A stretch of DNA of 64,000 nt from Sphaerolaimus hirsutus (Eukaryota > Nematoda > Chromadorea > Monhysterida > Sphaerolaimidae): assembly GCA_964036195.1 (NCBI GenBank), contig OZ038452.1, positions 31,321,785 to 31,385,784 on the forward strand, in the 5' to 3' direction. The position numbers were made by a program, and so were the translations under genes. The notes beneath the pieces were generated by a model. The model did not search any database. It saw only the letters and a program-made list of their open reading frames with translations, and was not told the origin of the DNA. Below, piece by piece: positions 35,601-46,392 of the stretch (positions within the stretch are counted from its first letter, which is position 1; the number at the start of each line of letters is the position of its first letter).

Positions 35601-38600
35601 NNNNNNNNNNNNNNNNNNNNNNNNNNNNNNNNNNNNNNNNNNNNNNNNNNNNNNNNNNNNNNNNNNNNNNNNNNNNNNNNNNNNNNNNNNNNNNNNNNNN
35701 NNNNNNNNNNNNNNNNNNNNNNNNNNNNNNNNNNNNNNNNNNNNNNNNNTAAAGTGTCCAGTGGTACCTTGGACTGGCTGAAATTACATTATAAATTTGT
35801 AATTATTCTGTTATTTGGTAAATCGGTTTGGTGAGTCAATTTGAGTCAATGTGTTTCCTTGGACACTTGATTGTAGTCTATCAAAGAACTACCCTCCTAG
35901 CAGAAATACTGTATTTATCTTATGTTAGTGATGTGAAATTGACAAAAATCTAGACAAAAGCTTTGGTAAAAAATCCCCCTGCAACTTAAATTGAACCAAC
36001 TTGAACCAACTCAATGGTCTACATAAAATTACCACAAAATGAACTTATTCAAACCCAATGTACCCAATCTACCATTGCACAGAGACACAAAAAAAAAATT
36101 CGCAAAAGAATTCACCCGACAGTGACGGCGCCGGAATGGTGCAGCAGGGTGTGCACGCTGTCCTTGGCGAAGTGCTGCTGCAGACTGGCCTGGCGGCAGT
36201 CCCAGACCCTGTAAAAGCCCTGTCAAATGTCTAATGTCATGCAAAGGTCAAAAGTCATGGAAAATGCCCTGCAAAATGGCAACCGAGTTGCCATTTTGCA
36301 GGGCATTTTCCATGACTTTAGACACTTGCATGACATTTGCCATTTTACAGGGCATTTTACAGGGTCTGTGACTGGCACCAGCTGCGCCTTTGGCAGCAGT
36401 CTGTGCGTTTCAGTAGCATCCTCATCCGGGGCAAAGATGGCAGCTGTGCTCTCCTCATTCATTTGCTCCTGCCATTCGTACTCCGATTGCTGCGAGGTGA
36501 GTTCACTTGATCTGCCTTCTTGTGTCTTTTCGATGCTCGATACTATGTCAAATATGAAAGTTCATGGTGTAAAATATTAGGTTGGAAAGAAAGTTCTGTC
36601 AGTTTCTAGAGACGAAGCCGAAGCCGGACCAGCGAATCGGACTGACAGAACCAGGGGTCTCGAATGGGGGGTGGTTGGGGGGGGGGGTTACCCCCCCCCA
36701 AACCGCCCAGCTATCTATCTATCCCGGAGGCAAAATTTTGGGCTACTACCCCCTAAACCCCCCCCCAAATCGCCCAGCTATCTACCTATCTGGAGCGATT
36801 TTTCAGAAACTATACCCCAATTTTCGCTCAAAATCGCTATTTTTCATACCTATATATAGATTTTCACCTCCAAAATCACTAGTTCATGCATCTAACTGCC
36901 TATTTTCAGCTATTTTAAGTACTATATGCTCTTGTATACCCATTTTGAGCTATTTTACACCTACTTTTAGCGATTTTTCTCCCTTTTCTTCCTTCTATGC
37001 CCTGAAAAATCCTATATATCGAACCACCACAACCCCCCCCCCAAACACCCCCCAACCCCCCCAGAAAATTTTTCAGCTATCTATCCCTCCGGAGGAGCGA
37101 TTTGTCATCTATCCAACCACTCGGAGGGTCAAAATTCAAGATACCCCTGGACAGAACTATCTCTCCAACCTAAAAGTAGTGATGTCAAAAGCTCCAAAAG
37201 CGCCATGGCGCTTTTCTGACCCCCAGCGCTAATGGCGTCAAAGCAAAATGGCGCCAAGCGCCAGAATCGTTATGACGTATGACGCTCCTTGTTTTAGCGC
37301 TGGCGCAAGCGCCAGGCATTTTGTTCCTGGCGCCGGCCGGTCAAAAATAGCACCAAGCGCCAAAAGCGACATGGCGCTTTTCATCGTCATGGCGCCAAGC
37401 GCCAATGGCGTCACAGCAAAATAGCACCAAGCGCCAAAAGCGTCAGGGTGCTTTCTGCTTTGCTGCTAGCGCCAGGCGCCAGCGCCATGGCGCTTTTACG
37501 TCATTCGAGTGCCTGCACCAAAGAAAAATTCCCCCTGGGCTTTTAGCGATTGGTGATGATTTGTAATGATGGCAAACAAAAGTTTAAAAATTTGAAAATA
37601 TTTCCGAGTTTTCGTTTTTTGAAATTTTTTAAATTTTTATTTCCCCCTGGAAAAACACTTAAAACATCTTCCATGATACAAAACTGTTGGATTGTTGCTG
37701 GTGTACAGCAAGTATGAAAACGAAAAACACCCGAGTGCCTCGCTTTCACTTTGCTGCTTGTGTCATTTTCTACCTGTATCATTTCTAAGCCAATGACTTG
37801 AAATGCTAAGCATCTAAAAAGTCTATGAAAATACTTTCCATGATTAAACATGACTTTAAAAATAACAATGACTTACCGAAGCATTGATTATGTCATTATT
37901 ATCGAATGGGTTTGGTCTGCCAGCATTTGTGTCAGAAGGTAGGGCTGAATTTCCTGAATTATTCTGCCCTGTCTGCGGGTGTGGAGGGCCACTGCTGCCC
38001 ACTGCCTGTGCAATCATTTCACAACAATTTAAAAAAACCCTGTAAAATGTCACTGCTACCGTATTTCTTCTAATAGAACGGCATATTTACCTCCAATAAA
38101 ATGGAGGTAAGAAGTTGACAAAAAAATAGAGCGGCGCTCTTCTACTTATTAGAAAAAATACGGTAATCAATTTTCGACCAGTTTAATATAAAAACTTTAT
38201 GTCTAAAATTTGAGCTTTATTGGATAGATTCCATTCATTTCATTGGATTTGATTCGCACTTGTCCCGCTTTTATTCAGATTTTTTGTAGAGAAATTCAAC
38301 TAAGTATGTGGCAACTCTGGATCAGTGCCAAGTTTCCATGACAAATTTGATTCAGCATGCATAAAGGATCACGTGCACACTTCACTGGACCAGTTCTTTC
38401 CATAAAATTGCAAAGCAATTGCGAGCTAACTTCAAAACAGAGCAAAACACACCCAAAATTCATCGAGCATTTCCCACTGGGCCGCGGACAAGTCTGAAGG
38501 CACTCCCAGACCCTGTAAAAAGCCCTGTAAAATGTCACATGTCATGCAAAGTGTCAAAGGTCATGGAAAATGCCCTGCAAAATGGCAAACATGTTTGCAA

Positions 38601-41600
38601 TTTTTGGATATTGCATGACCACACGTGTGATAATTATGTAAAAAGTGTACGTGTAAAAGTGTAAATTTTTGTACGTATGTTTACCATTTTGCAAGGCATT
38701 TCCCACGACTTTAGACACTTAACATGACATGAGACATCTGACAGGGCTTTTTACAGGGCCCGTGAGTGGCACCTGGACACGAGGCAGCCAGCGAGTGCGC
38801 GTACGCGTGCAGATCGCCGCCGCTGCCCGACGAGCCATTCTCTGTGGCTGCAGCCGCTCCCAGTGCTAACGGGTGTGACGGCTGTAAATGGTGGAAATTA
38901 AATTACATTTTCGTCTTGCCCCAGAAAATCTGAGCCCGTACCAGCAAGGGTCAAAATCTAGGATAACCCTGCGGCAAGGAATTAACGAGGAGAAACAAAA
39001 GTTGGAAAAGCTTTCAAATTTTTGAATTTCCTAGAGTGTTTTATTTTTATTTTTACCTAGAACGAACACCTTTTTCACCCCTGCCTATATTTCTATAAAA
39101 TTCTCCATTCAGGGCAATTTCATGTGGTAAAATATAAGCAAAAGGAAATTCTGATGGCACTTTCCCATTACCTGCAGTCGCAAAACAATGATGAAAAATA
39201 CTCCCAAGGGCGGGGGGGGGCTTATTTCACATAACAGCCAAAAACCATTGATCACACCTCATCCCTGCCATTTGCTGACATATCCGGCACAGACGTCCTC
39301 CTGGGCAGTTGGCCCAACTGTCCATTTGGCAGTGTGCCAGCTTGCGCACCGCCATGGGGGCAGAGTTCCTCCGCAGAATGCGACAGACTGGACATCATCG
39401 CGTGGTGATTCAGTGCCAGTGCGCTGTTCGGATCTGTGGGCGCCCTGTCTGATGCAGCCTGCGAGGATTTGTAGATTGAATCCTCAATTTAGGAAAGTTA
39501 CACATCCACTCCGCAGTGAATGATGGGTTCTGTGGACTATTGAGCTTGATTATGGTGTCAACTTTCCATTTTCTGTTTTCCACAGGACAAAGTTCTACCT
39601 TTCCACTTTCGGGTTTCTGGTAGCTGAGAACTTTTTACCTTTCCATTTTCATTTTTCTATAGAAATTCTTTGATACACTAGGCTGGATGTATTTACTTGA
39701 GTGCATAGTTCATGGAGCAATGTAAAGCATCTGGAGACACAGTGAAGTGTATTCATGTGCATGTTCTGTGTCTGGATGATGTCACTTCATGACACTTCAC
39801 CATACAAAACACACTCATTTTTGATGAAATTGGCAAGGTGCCAGCTATAGAGGCAAACAATTCCGGAAAATTAAAAAAATAAAATTTAAACAAAGACAAA
39901 GTTCTAGAAAAATAGTTGCACTCAACCTTTTCTTGTGGAGTTGGGGCCTATGCTTATGGCAAAAATTAAATCTGCCAGGTTGTTATTTTTCAATGAAAAC
40001 AAACAGGGCTCCAATAAGTCAGAAACACAGTCAGCCAAATATTTGAACACTGTTTGCATCGTTATAGCTGGTACGTAATTTTTGACTCACCCATCCATCA
40101 GGAGTTTCAGAATTTGGCTGTGAGCCACTGTCACATTGTGGGGTTGCACTTGTACCGTTGTTAAACAATCTTCGTGTTTTCTTTTTGCGCTTCTTTTTCA
40201 GTACAATTGCTGGGATTGGCATGCCCAGGCCAGCTGAAAAAAATAATTAAAAATTACTTAATAGTAATAGTTTGACATTTTTAAACTAATGTAATCAAAC
40301 AGCAATCATCAGTGATTTCAGTAGAATAAAATTGGATACGTTTTTATATTATAAATTGTAATGAGCATTCTAAAAATGGATTCCGTGGAAACACAGAATA
40401 CCATATATCCTTAGATAAAACCCCTTCAAAAACTTCCCCACATGAATAACACACCCCCTGAGATAGGTGGAAAAGTTGTTAGGTCAATAAAAAAACAATC
40501 AATGAAGTCAGACACACCAAATAAAGCTTCACCTGGGCTGCAAATAGTGCAGTGTGTGAAACAAAAAAATTCAGAAGAACATTAGCCTACAGCAGCGAAA
40601 ACAGGTACATAATGTAATTCTAAGAAATAACTTCTTTTTGAAAATTCCCAGCTCGAAAACTCTGACAAAAAATAATTCCCCTGGGGTCTTATACAAGGAA
40701 ATTGACTTGTCAGCTGAGATCATTTAAAATTTCAGTATGATTAACCCACCATTGATTGAGGTGACATTGGCTGAATACCCAGGGGGTAACCCATTGGCAC
40801 CAAAAGGACCACCAATTCTCTGGTTGTATAGTGAGAAAGGTCTCCCTTTGCCAACTCCAAGCATTTGCATGTTAGCTTTGTTTATGGTAGATGGCAGCAA
40901 ATTTGGATTATAAATTGGTGCACCAGCTGCTGGGTTCATGGCGGGCCTGAAATGTAAACACCGTATTTCTTCTAATAGAATGGCATACCTCCAAAAGAAA
41001 GGCACCTCCAATAGAACGGCACCTCCAATAGAACGGCACAACCAATAGAACATAGCAGGTAAAAATGTAGATTAAAAAATAGAACCACACTCTTCTATTA
41101 GATCAAATGCAAAGTCAAATGTCAAAAGTAAAGTAAAGTGTCAAATGTAAAGTCAAATGCAAAGTCAAATGCAAAGTCAAATGTCAAATGTAATATCAAG
41201 TGTCAAATGTAAAGTAACGTGTCAATTGTGAGATTTGGATACACAATTGACACTTTACTTTACATTTGACTTTACATTTGACACTTGACTTTACATTTGA
41301 CATTAGACTTTGCATTAGACTTTGCATTTGACACTTTACTTTACACTTTACAGGGCTTAGGATTGCCTGCCACCATATGCAATACACACCTGACATTGGG
41401 TCCCATCTGTGCTGGTGCTGGTGTACCCATTTGAAACCTCTGCTGCCCCATGCCCACAGCTCTCACGTAGGGCACCCCAGTGGGCCCAGCCCCAGCAGTG
41501 ACGTAGGCAGCCGGTGCAAATGCACTTGGTGGCAGCTGGTAGCCCGATCCAGGTCCATTTTGAGTCATTGCAAGTCCCCTTGGCGGGCCCAGACCCATCG

Positions 41601-44292
41601 GTGGTGGTGGGTGTGCAGTCATCATACTTTGCCCAGCCTGGAATTGTCTCACCCTGGCTGCCAGCATTTGCTGCTGCAGCAAGTGCATTTGAGCCTGGGG
41701 GGTTTTGTTTTCTTGGATTAATGCCAACAGAATGATAAATTATGGAATGGAATTTCAAACTTGATAATGAGTGCAAAAATGGGCTTGGGAACTGTGTGGA
41801 AACAAGCTGGTTTCATGTGTAGCAGCCATAAAGCGGGAATTAGAGCTCAGCGTCGATTCGACGTGAAATGATGACGTGAAATGACGTCGTGAAATTAATT
41901 ACCCAAGTGTGGATCATGCTACGGGTCTACAATTTTCCAAGGATAATATATGAATCAATACCTTAATCGTGTCCAATACTGAGTGTTATCAGCCACAACT
42001 AGAGCGAATTGAAAAATTCAATTTTTATCATTTCACGTCATCATCATTTCACGTCACAGTGTCAGGGAACAACTTGACATTTCACGTCAGACTGCTGCTT
42101 GCAATAGTCTGACGTGAAATGTCAAGTTGTTCCCTGACACTGTGACGTGAAATGATGATGATGTGAAATGATAAAAATTGAATTTTTCAATTCGCTCTAG
42201 TTGTGGCTGATAACACTCAGTATTGGACACGATTAAGGTATTGATTCATATATTATCCTTAGAAAATTGTAGACCCGTAGCATGATCCACACTCGTGTAA
42301 TTAATTTCACGACGTCATTTCACGTCATCATTTCACGTCGAATCGACGCTGAGCTCTAATTCCGGCTTAAAATGGTTGCGACAACATGTTACACATGTTG
42401 CACATGCTTCACAAAATCTTAGTATTTTTCAAATGCCTCACAGATAATCAAAACTTATTAAAGTGTCTTCACAAAACATTTAAGCATGTTTTTCATGGTT
42501 TGTGAATTGAAGTGAAGTGTCTGCATGGCACAAAAAATGCCTTCAAGCCAAAACTCTGCCTGCTTGAATGAAGACTCTACACATCACTTCACCGTGCATC
42601 ACACACCTATTTTTGCCATGAACGCTCACCTGAAATAATGCCGCACTTCCATTCACAGGTTGCATTGGCCCAATTGGCATGCCCTGCTTTGGGTTAACAT
42701 TGTATCCGGGTGCACCAGCATTGTTGTTAACCCCAGGTTGGACTAAACAGCCAGAAACGGGCAACATTGGATTATTCACTACGAAATTGTTTTGCACCTG
42801 GTTGGTTGATTGCATGGCTGGCTGATGCTGTTGATTTGGGTCAGCTGGTGGAGTTTCCACAGGTTTTGGAGGAATTTTACCAGTGGGCACAAATTCTGGT
42901 GCCTGCAGCCAGTCTGGGTGGATGATATGTTGCGAATTCAGGCCAGATTTCATGTTTGCACAGCAAAGTTGTTACTACCTATATATTTTACGTTTTTGAA
43001 AAAAACGTAAGAATTTTGTTGGCTGCAGGTGCCCAGTTTAAACGTGTGCACGTGTGTACGATCAGAATTTTTTTATTTTCCATAGTACCCGGGTATTTTG
43101 GCCAGGAAAACCTTAAAAAAACGTAATAGTAGTTTTGGAAAACATAAATGTAAATGTAAGTATAAATACCCAAAGGACCGGGTATTCCGGGTAAACGTAA
43201 ATACCTTTTTTGCAACACTGATATTTTGTCACGTTCAAAAAGATCAAAACCTTCAATTAGAGAAACATTTTTTTGGAGGTATGCCTACGATTTGAGATAA
43301 CAGGGTATTTACTTGTAACCTTAGAAATGCTATGTTTGGCAGTGACAGCACAACACTCATTTTTTTGCTGTGAAAGCACATCACACATGTATTCCCCAAT
43401 TGTTCAACAACACCAAATCATGCACGAACCATTTGCCTTGCTGCCGGACGCGGAGCTGTGCACCGACGGAGTGTCGCCCGTCTGACTCCTGCTACCAGTC
43501 CCGGACCCTGTAAAATGCCCTGTCAAATGTCAAATGTCAAATGTCATGCAAAGTGTCAAAAGTCATGCAAAATGCCCTGTAAAGTGTCAAATGTCATGCA
43601 AAGTGTCAAAAGTCATGGAAAATGCCCTGTAAAGTGTCAAATGTCATGCAAAGTGACAAAAGTCATGGAAAATGCCCTGCAATGTGTCAAATGTCATGCA
43701 AAGTGTCAAAAGTCATGGAAAATGCCCTGTAAAGTTTCAAATGTCATGCAAAGTGTCAAAAGTCATGGAAAATGCCCTGTAAAGTGTCAAATGTCATGCA
43801 AAGTGTCAAAAGTCATGGAAAATGCCCTGTAAAGTGTCAAATGTCATGCAAAGTGTCAAAACTCATGGAAAATGCCCTGTAAAGTGTCAAATGTCATGCA
43901 AAGTGTCAAAAGTCATGGAAAATGCCCTGTAAAGTGTCAAATGTCATGCAAAGTGTCAAAAGTCATGGAAAATGCCCTGTAAAGTGTCAAATGTTAGGCA
44001 AAGTGTCAAAAGTCATGGTAAATGGCCTGCAAAATGGCAAATGTCATGCAAAGTGTCTTAAGTCAATCAAGTAAAATGCCCTGCAAAGTGGCAACTGAGT
44101 TTGAGTTTTACAGGGCATTTTGCATGACTTTTGACACTTTGCATGACATTTGACATTTGACAGGGCATTTTACAGAGTCTGGGACTGACTCCTGTGGTAG
44201 TAACTGGGCGGCGGCCGATCTTCGATATCAAAATAGATTTTCATCAAGTGCGCATCCGCATCTTCTTGGCTTTCGAATTTTCTTGTGGCCAT
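32653..44292 (-). CDS. Large low-complexity protein with PAM2-like motif, basic patch and C-terminal CaaX box
   Basis: Exons in transcript order: 44292-44192, 43488-43430, 42953-42630, 41694-41390, 40946-40750, 40233-40091, 39458-39258, 38881-38773, 38493-38453, 38005-37877, 36489-36379, 36189-36116, 35777-35448 (holding a gap), 33016-32910, 32731-32653; about 700 residues. It starts MATRKFESQEDADAHLMK. Exon 3 has LQAPEFVPTG, like the PAM2 peptide that binds the MLLE domain of poly(A)-binding protein. Exon 6 has KKKRKKKTRR. The chain ends SCCVVM; CVVM is a farnesylation-type CaaX box, so membrane attachment is expected. The middle is rich in P, Q, N, G and S. Phases agree everywhere except exon 2 to 3, where no AG acceptor fits. 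Four introns are introners. I do not recognise the family; a link to mRNA regulation is inference. Confidence 0.75.
32732..32909. mobile_element. Introner forming the last intron of the CaaX gene
   Basis: On the minus strand it begins GTGCCACTCCCAGACCCTG and ends GGGAGTGCCCCCAG. Splicing joins AG|G (Arg) in phase 2 and leads straight to the CaaX terminus; without removal the frame is broken. The TIRs are 17 bp and nearly perfect. Confidence 0.92.
34010..34085 (+). repeat. tRNA-Arg(TCT)-like sequence, probably a SINE head
   Basis: Contains a good A box (TGGTCCAGCGGTTAGG), an anticodon arm CTCGT-GTTCTAT-ACGAG with loop anticodon TCT, and a perfect B box (GGTTCGATTCC). The D stem pairs, but the acceptor stem does not and the T stem is mismatched. 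It is followed by an AATAAATAATAA tail. This fits a tRNA-derived SINE or pseudogene rather than a working tRNA. Confidence 0.6.
34645..35265. mobile_element. GAGGCGTCCAATTCTAAAAG element, copy 1
   Basis: TIR GAGGCGTCCAATTCTAAAAG on both sides, followed by GTTGACAAGTCC or its complement. The motif GACAAGTCC recurs through the element in both orientations. Copy 2 is at 55829-57372; a one-ended remnant is at about 14902. Confidence 0.75.
35550..35749. other. Assembly gap (200 N) inside an exon
   Basis: 200 N flanked on both sides by TAAAGT. If the two flanks are merged on this 6-bp overlap, the exon 35448-35777 becomes 124 nt, in phase with both neighbours and free of stops. The gap may therefore be a false join of overlapping contigs, or hide a repeat. 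Confidence 0.85.
36190..36378. mobile_element. Introner in the CaaX gene
   Basis: On the minus strand it begins GTGCCAGTCACAGACCCTG and ends GGGACTGCCGCCAG. Splicing CTG|GCC is in phase 0 (PKAQL|ASLQQHF). The arms are near-perfect inverted repeats around AACCGAGTTGCC. Confidence 0.92.
36652..37149. mobile_element. CTATCTATCTATCC element with perfect 8-bp duplication
   Basis: Ends CAGGGGTCTCG and (right) AAGATACCCCTG, flanked by GACAGAAC on both sides (36644-36651, 37150-37157). It holds repeated CAGCTATCTATC blocks and G/C runs, lies in an intron of the CaaX gene, and is followed by a GCGCC-type element (about 37184-37505). Confidence 0.85.
38057..38165. mobile_element. TACCGTATTTCTTCTAATAG MITE in an intron
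   Basis: Both ends are present (TACCGTATTTCTTCTAATAG; inverted TTAGAAAAAATACGGTA). It lies in the intron 38006-38452 of the CaaX gene. Confidence 0.75.
38494..38772. mobile_element. Introner in the CaaX gene, with extra central sequence
   Basis: On the minus strand it begins GTGCCACTCACGGGCCCTG and ends GGGAGTGCCTTCAG. Splicing joins G|AC (Asp) in phase 1 (ASCP|DLSAAQWEML). About 90 bp of unrelated sequence interrupts the palindrome centre. Confidence 0.9.
40961..41356. mobile_element. TACCGTATTTCTTCTAATAG piece and a GTCAAATGCAAA inverted repeat
   Basis: 40961-41100 is a degraded member of the CTTCTAATAG family. 41100-41356 is an inverted repeat of GTCAAATGCAAAGTCAAATG units resembling the interior of the introner family but lacking its ends. 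Both lie in one intron of the CaaX gene. Confidence 0.55.
41831..42369. mobile_element. Giant near-perfect palindrome (arms about 260 bp)
   Basis: Starts AAGCGGGAATTAGAGCTCAG and ends with its complement (CTGAGCTCTAATTCCGGCTT). The arms match almost base for base around a centre near 42098-42110 (CAGACTGCTGCTTGCAATAG). It contains many GACGTGAAATGA motifs. A truncated copy lies at 61373-61648. It sits in the intron 41695-42629. Confidence 0.9.
43489..44191. mobile_element. Introner in the first coding exon of the CaaX gene, internally expanded, GA-AG ends
   Basis: On the minus strand the right-hand family end reads GTCAGTCCCAGACTCTG and the other end GGGACTGGTAGCAG. A 10-nt direct repeat CAGGAGTCAG spans both insertion edges. 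Exact removal restores YYHR|SQTGDTPSV; the only AG-ending intron that does so starts with GA. The interior holds about ten tandem 50-bp units ending AAAATGCCCTGT. Confidence 0.85.
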
Positions 44293-44952
44293 GAATTTTT
44301 TCGTTAAAGTTGTGGGCGATTTCTTCAGGAAAATAATATAAAATGTAGTTTATTTGTCTGAAAATAAATAGATTCTGGTGCGGTTAGATAGGGGGTGGGG
44401 CAAAACGCTAAATTGTATTCCATATAAATATGTGAATGGTTGTCTTCGAATGACACTGAATAAATGCGCACATCGCATTGAAGTCATTTATTATTTACTC
44501 ACAACTGAAGCAGCTGCGGCGATTCGGCCTTTTCCGAAGTTATTTACAGCTTAAAAATCTAACATAAATACAAGGGTGGGCAGTTCGAGGAAATACGGTA
44601 AATTAAATACCAAAGAAAAGAATTCATTTTACACCTTCAAAAAGGCCACCTCAAACACCTCATAATTGGGTAGCTGTGGAAAAAAGTCTAATCGTTCAGC
44701 TTCACCGAATATGAGTCAAATTCAATCATGTGAACTGTTTCTGGTTGAAATGTCAACATTCCGACAAATTTTTCAAAATGTTATCAACTATTCCAGACTA
44801 GTTTTCAATTCCATTCCCAAATATTTCACAATCACAAAATAAAAAAGGAAGAAGAGTTATTTTTTAAAGAATCTAAAAATTCAAGAAAAACTTCAATATA
44901 ATAAATGCGGGCAACCGCATCTTTTGCAACAGATATATAGCTAAGAACAACT

Positions 44953-45174
44953 ACCGTATTTCTTCTAATATAAGAGCAGGTTTTCAATAGAAAATTAATA
45001 CATTTTTTACTTTTTCTGGGTTGCGAAATAAATAGAAGGGCGGTCTCCAATAGAAGGTCAAAAACTGCTGGAATTTTGCCAAGTGCTAGAATTGAAAAGC
45101 GTCTTCAATAGAAAGACAGGTAAAAAATTTGACGACAAAATAGAGAAGAATCCTTCTGTGGAAGAAATACGGTA
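44953..45174. mobile_element. TACCGTATTTCTTCTAATA MITE upstream of the CaaX gene
   Basis: The left end TACCGTATTTCTTCTAATA and the inverted right end GGAAGAAATACGGTA are both present. The interior has CAATAGAAG-type motifs. No exon was seen between 44293 and 46392 apart from this and the element at 45469-45607. Confidence 0.7.
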
Positions 45175-45468
45175 ATAGGATTTGACAAATTATTTTCACT
45201 TTTCAGACCGGATGAACAGCCACAGGAATTAAGCAAAAAAACCCGGGAGAAATGCTTCACATTTGGCCGGCGCTGTTGTTGTGGGTTCGCTGTGTGAGTT
45301 TGTGAAGTTCTCTAAAGTGAAGTGTGTGCAAAACACCGCGCATATTCTTCCCTTGTTTCAGATATAGTGGGACAAGATTTCATAACATAAGAATGGGACA
45401 CAATAAGAAAAGTTGGTAAATGATACATCAATTTGCAAGTGGTCAGTTAAATTCAAGGTAGCCTGGAG

Positions 45469-45607
45469 GCGCTCCCAGACTCTGTATAATGCCAAATGTC
45501 ATGCAAAGTGCCAAAAGTGTCATTCATAAGATTACAAGGTGTTTAACATGACATTTGACACTTTGCATGACACTTTGATATTTTCCAGAGTTTGGTAGTG
45601 GCTCATA
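45469..45607. mobile_element. Introner-family MITE outside recognised exons
   Basis: Ends GCGCTCCCAGACTCTG and, inverted, GAGCCACTACCAAACTCTG; interior TGTCATGCAAAGTGCCAAAA type. It lacks a GT at either outer edge and no frame surrounds it, so here it looks like an ordinary MITE insertion. Confidence 0.7.
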
Positions 45608-46392
45608 AGAAGTTACAGGTGAACCTCTAATTCTCATTTCTTGTCATGAATACCTAAAGTCGGCGGACATTTCATCCTACAAAATCGGAGAGTTAGAATT
45701 CGCTTGTGAATAGAGCGAACAACGAAACTTGTGTCCCACGCGGACGCTAGAAATTGAAAAAGAAGATCATATTAAAAGAAAAATGGACGTTTCGCTGCGT
45801 CCGTGCGTGTCACACCTAGTTATCTACATTTTAAACGTTGCTCGTAAAGAATTTGACCGTTCAAACTACCGTTTTTGTTTTTCATACGTTGACTCCGTTC
45901 CAACAGCAGAGAACTTGGCAGCTGGCCAAAATTTCGAAATCCGCTATTTATATAAATAAAAAATGCTCACAATAGCTATATAACCATGTATATAAACAAA
46001 AATAGCGATTATGAAGGTGGAAATTGGCAAAGCGAAGCAAATTTTAACGATTTTTAGCTAACTTTGAGTTTTCACTCTCATTTGTATAATACGCAACTGG
46101 TAACTGGGATAAGGGCCAAGTTTTCATACGTGAGCCGATCTATTCCAATGGTTAAAATATTGCGTCACAATACCTAATGCCGTCATGCACTCTCCACTGG
46201 AGAGATTGACGCAAATGTTTGTAGGGCGATACGTCTGCCGACTTTACTTTACTTTCAATCAGGGGTTTTGTAGATTTGGCCCACAGTGGGAGTTCATATA
46301 GATAGTGAATCGCTCCCCTGTGGGATATGGGGGGGGGGGGGTAAGTCCCCACAACCCCCCTACAAAACCGCTGCTTTGAGTTGGTTTACCAC

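Noticed and set aside
36112-36189. TGA at 36112-36114 as the end of a separate gene
   Set aside because: A GTGAAT donor overlaps it in phase 2 and the next exon (35777) accepts in the same phase, so the gene continues to the CaaX end.
43484-44194. Regularly spaced repeats resembling a CRISPR array
   Set aside because: The units are contiguous head-to-tail 50-bp repeats without unique spacers, inside a transposon in an animal gene.
45469-45607. Another introner
   Set aside because: It has the family ends but no GT donor at the edge and no reading frame on either side, so it is listed only as a MITE.
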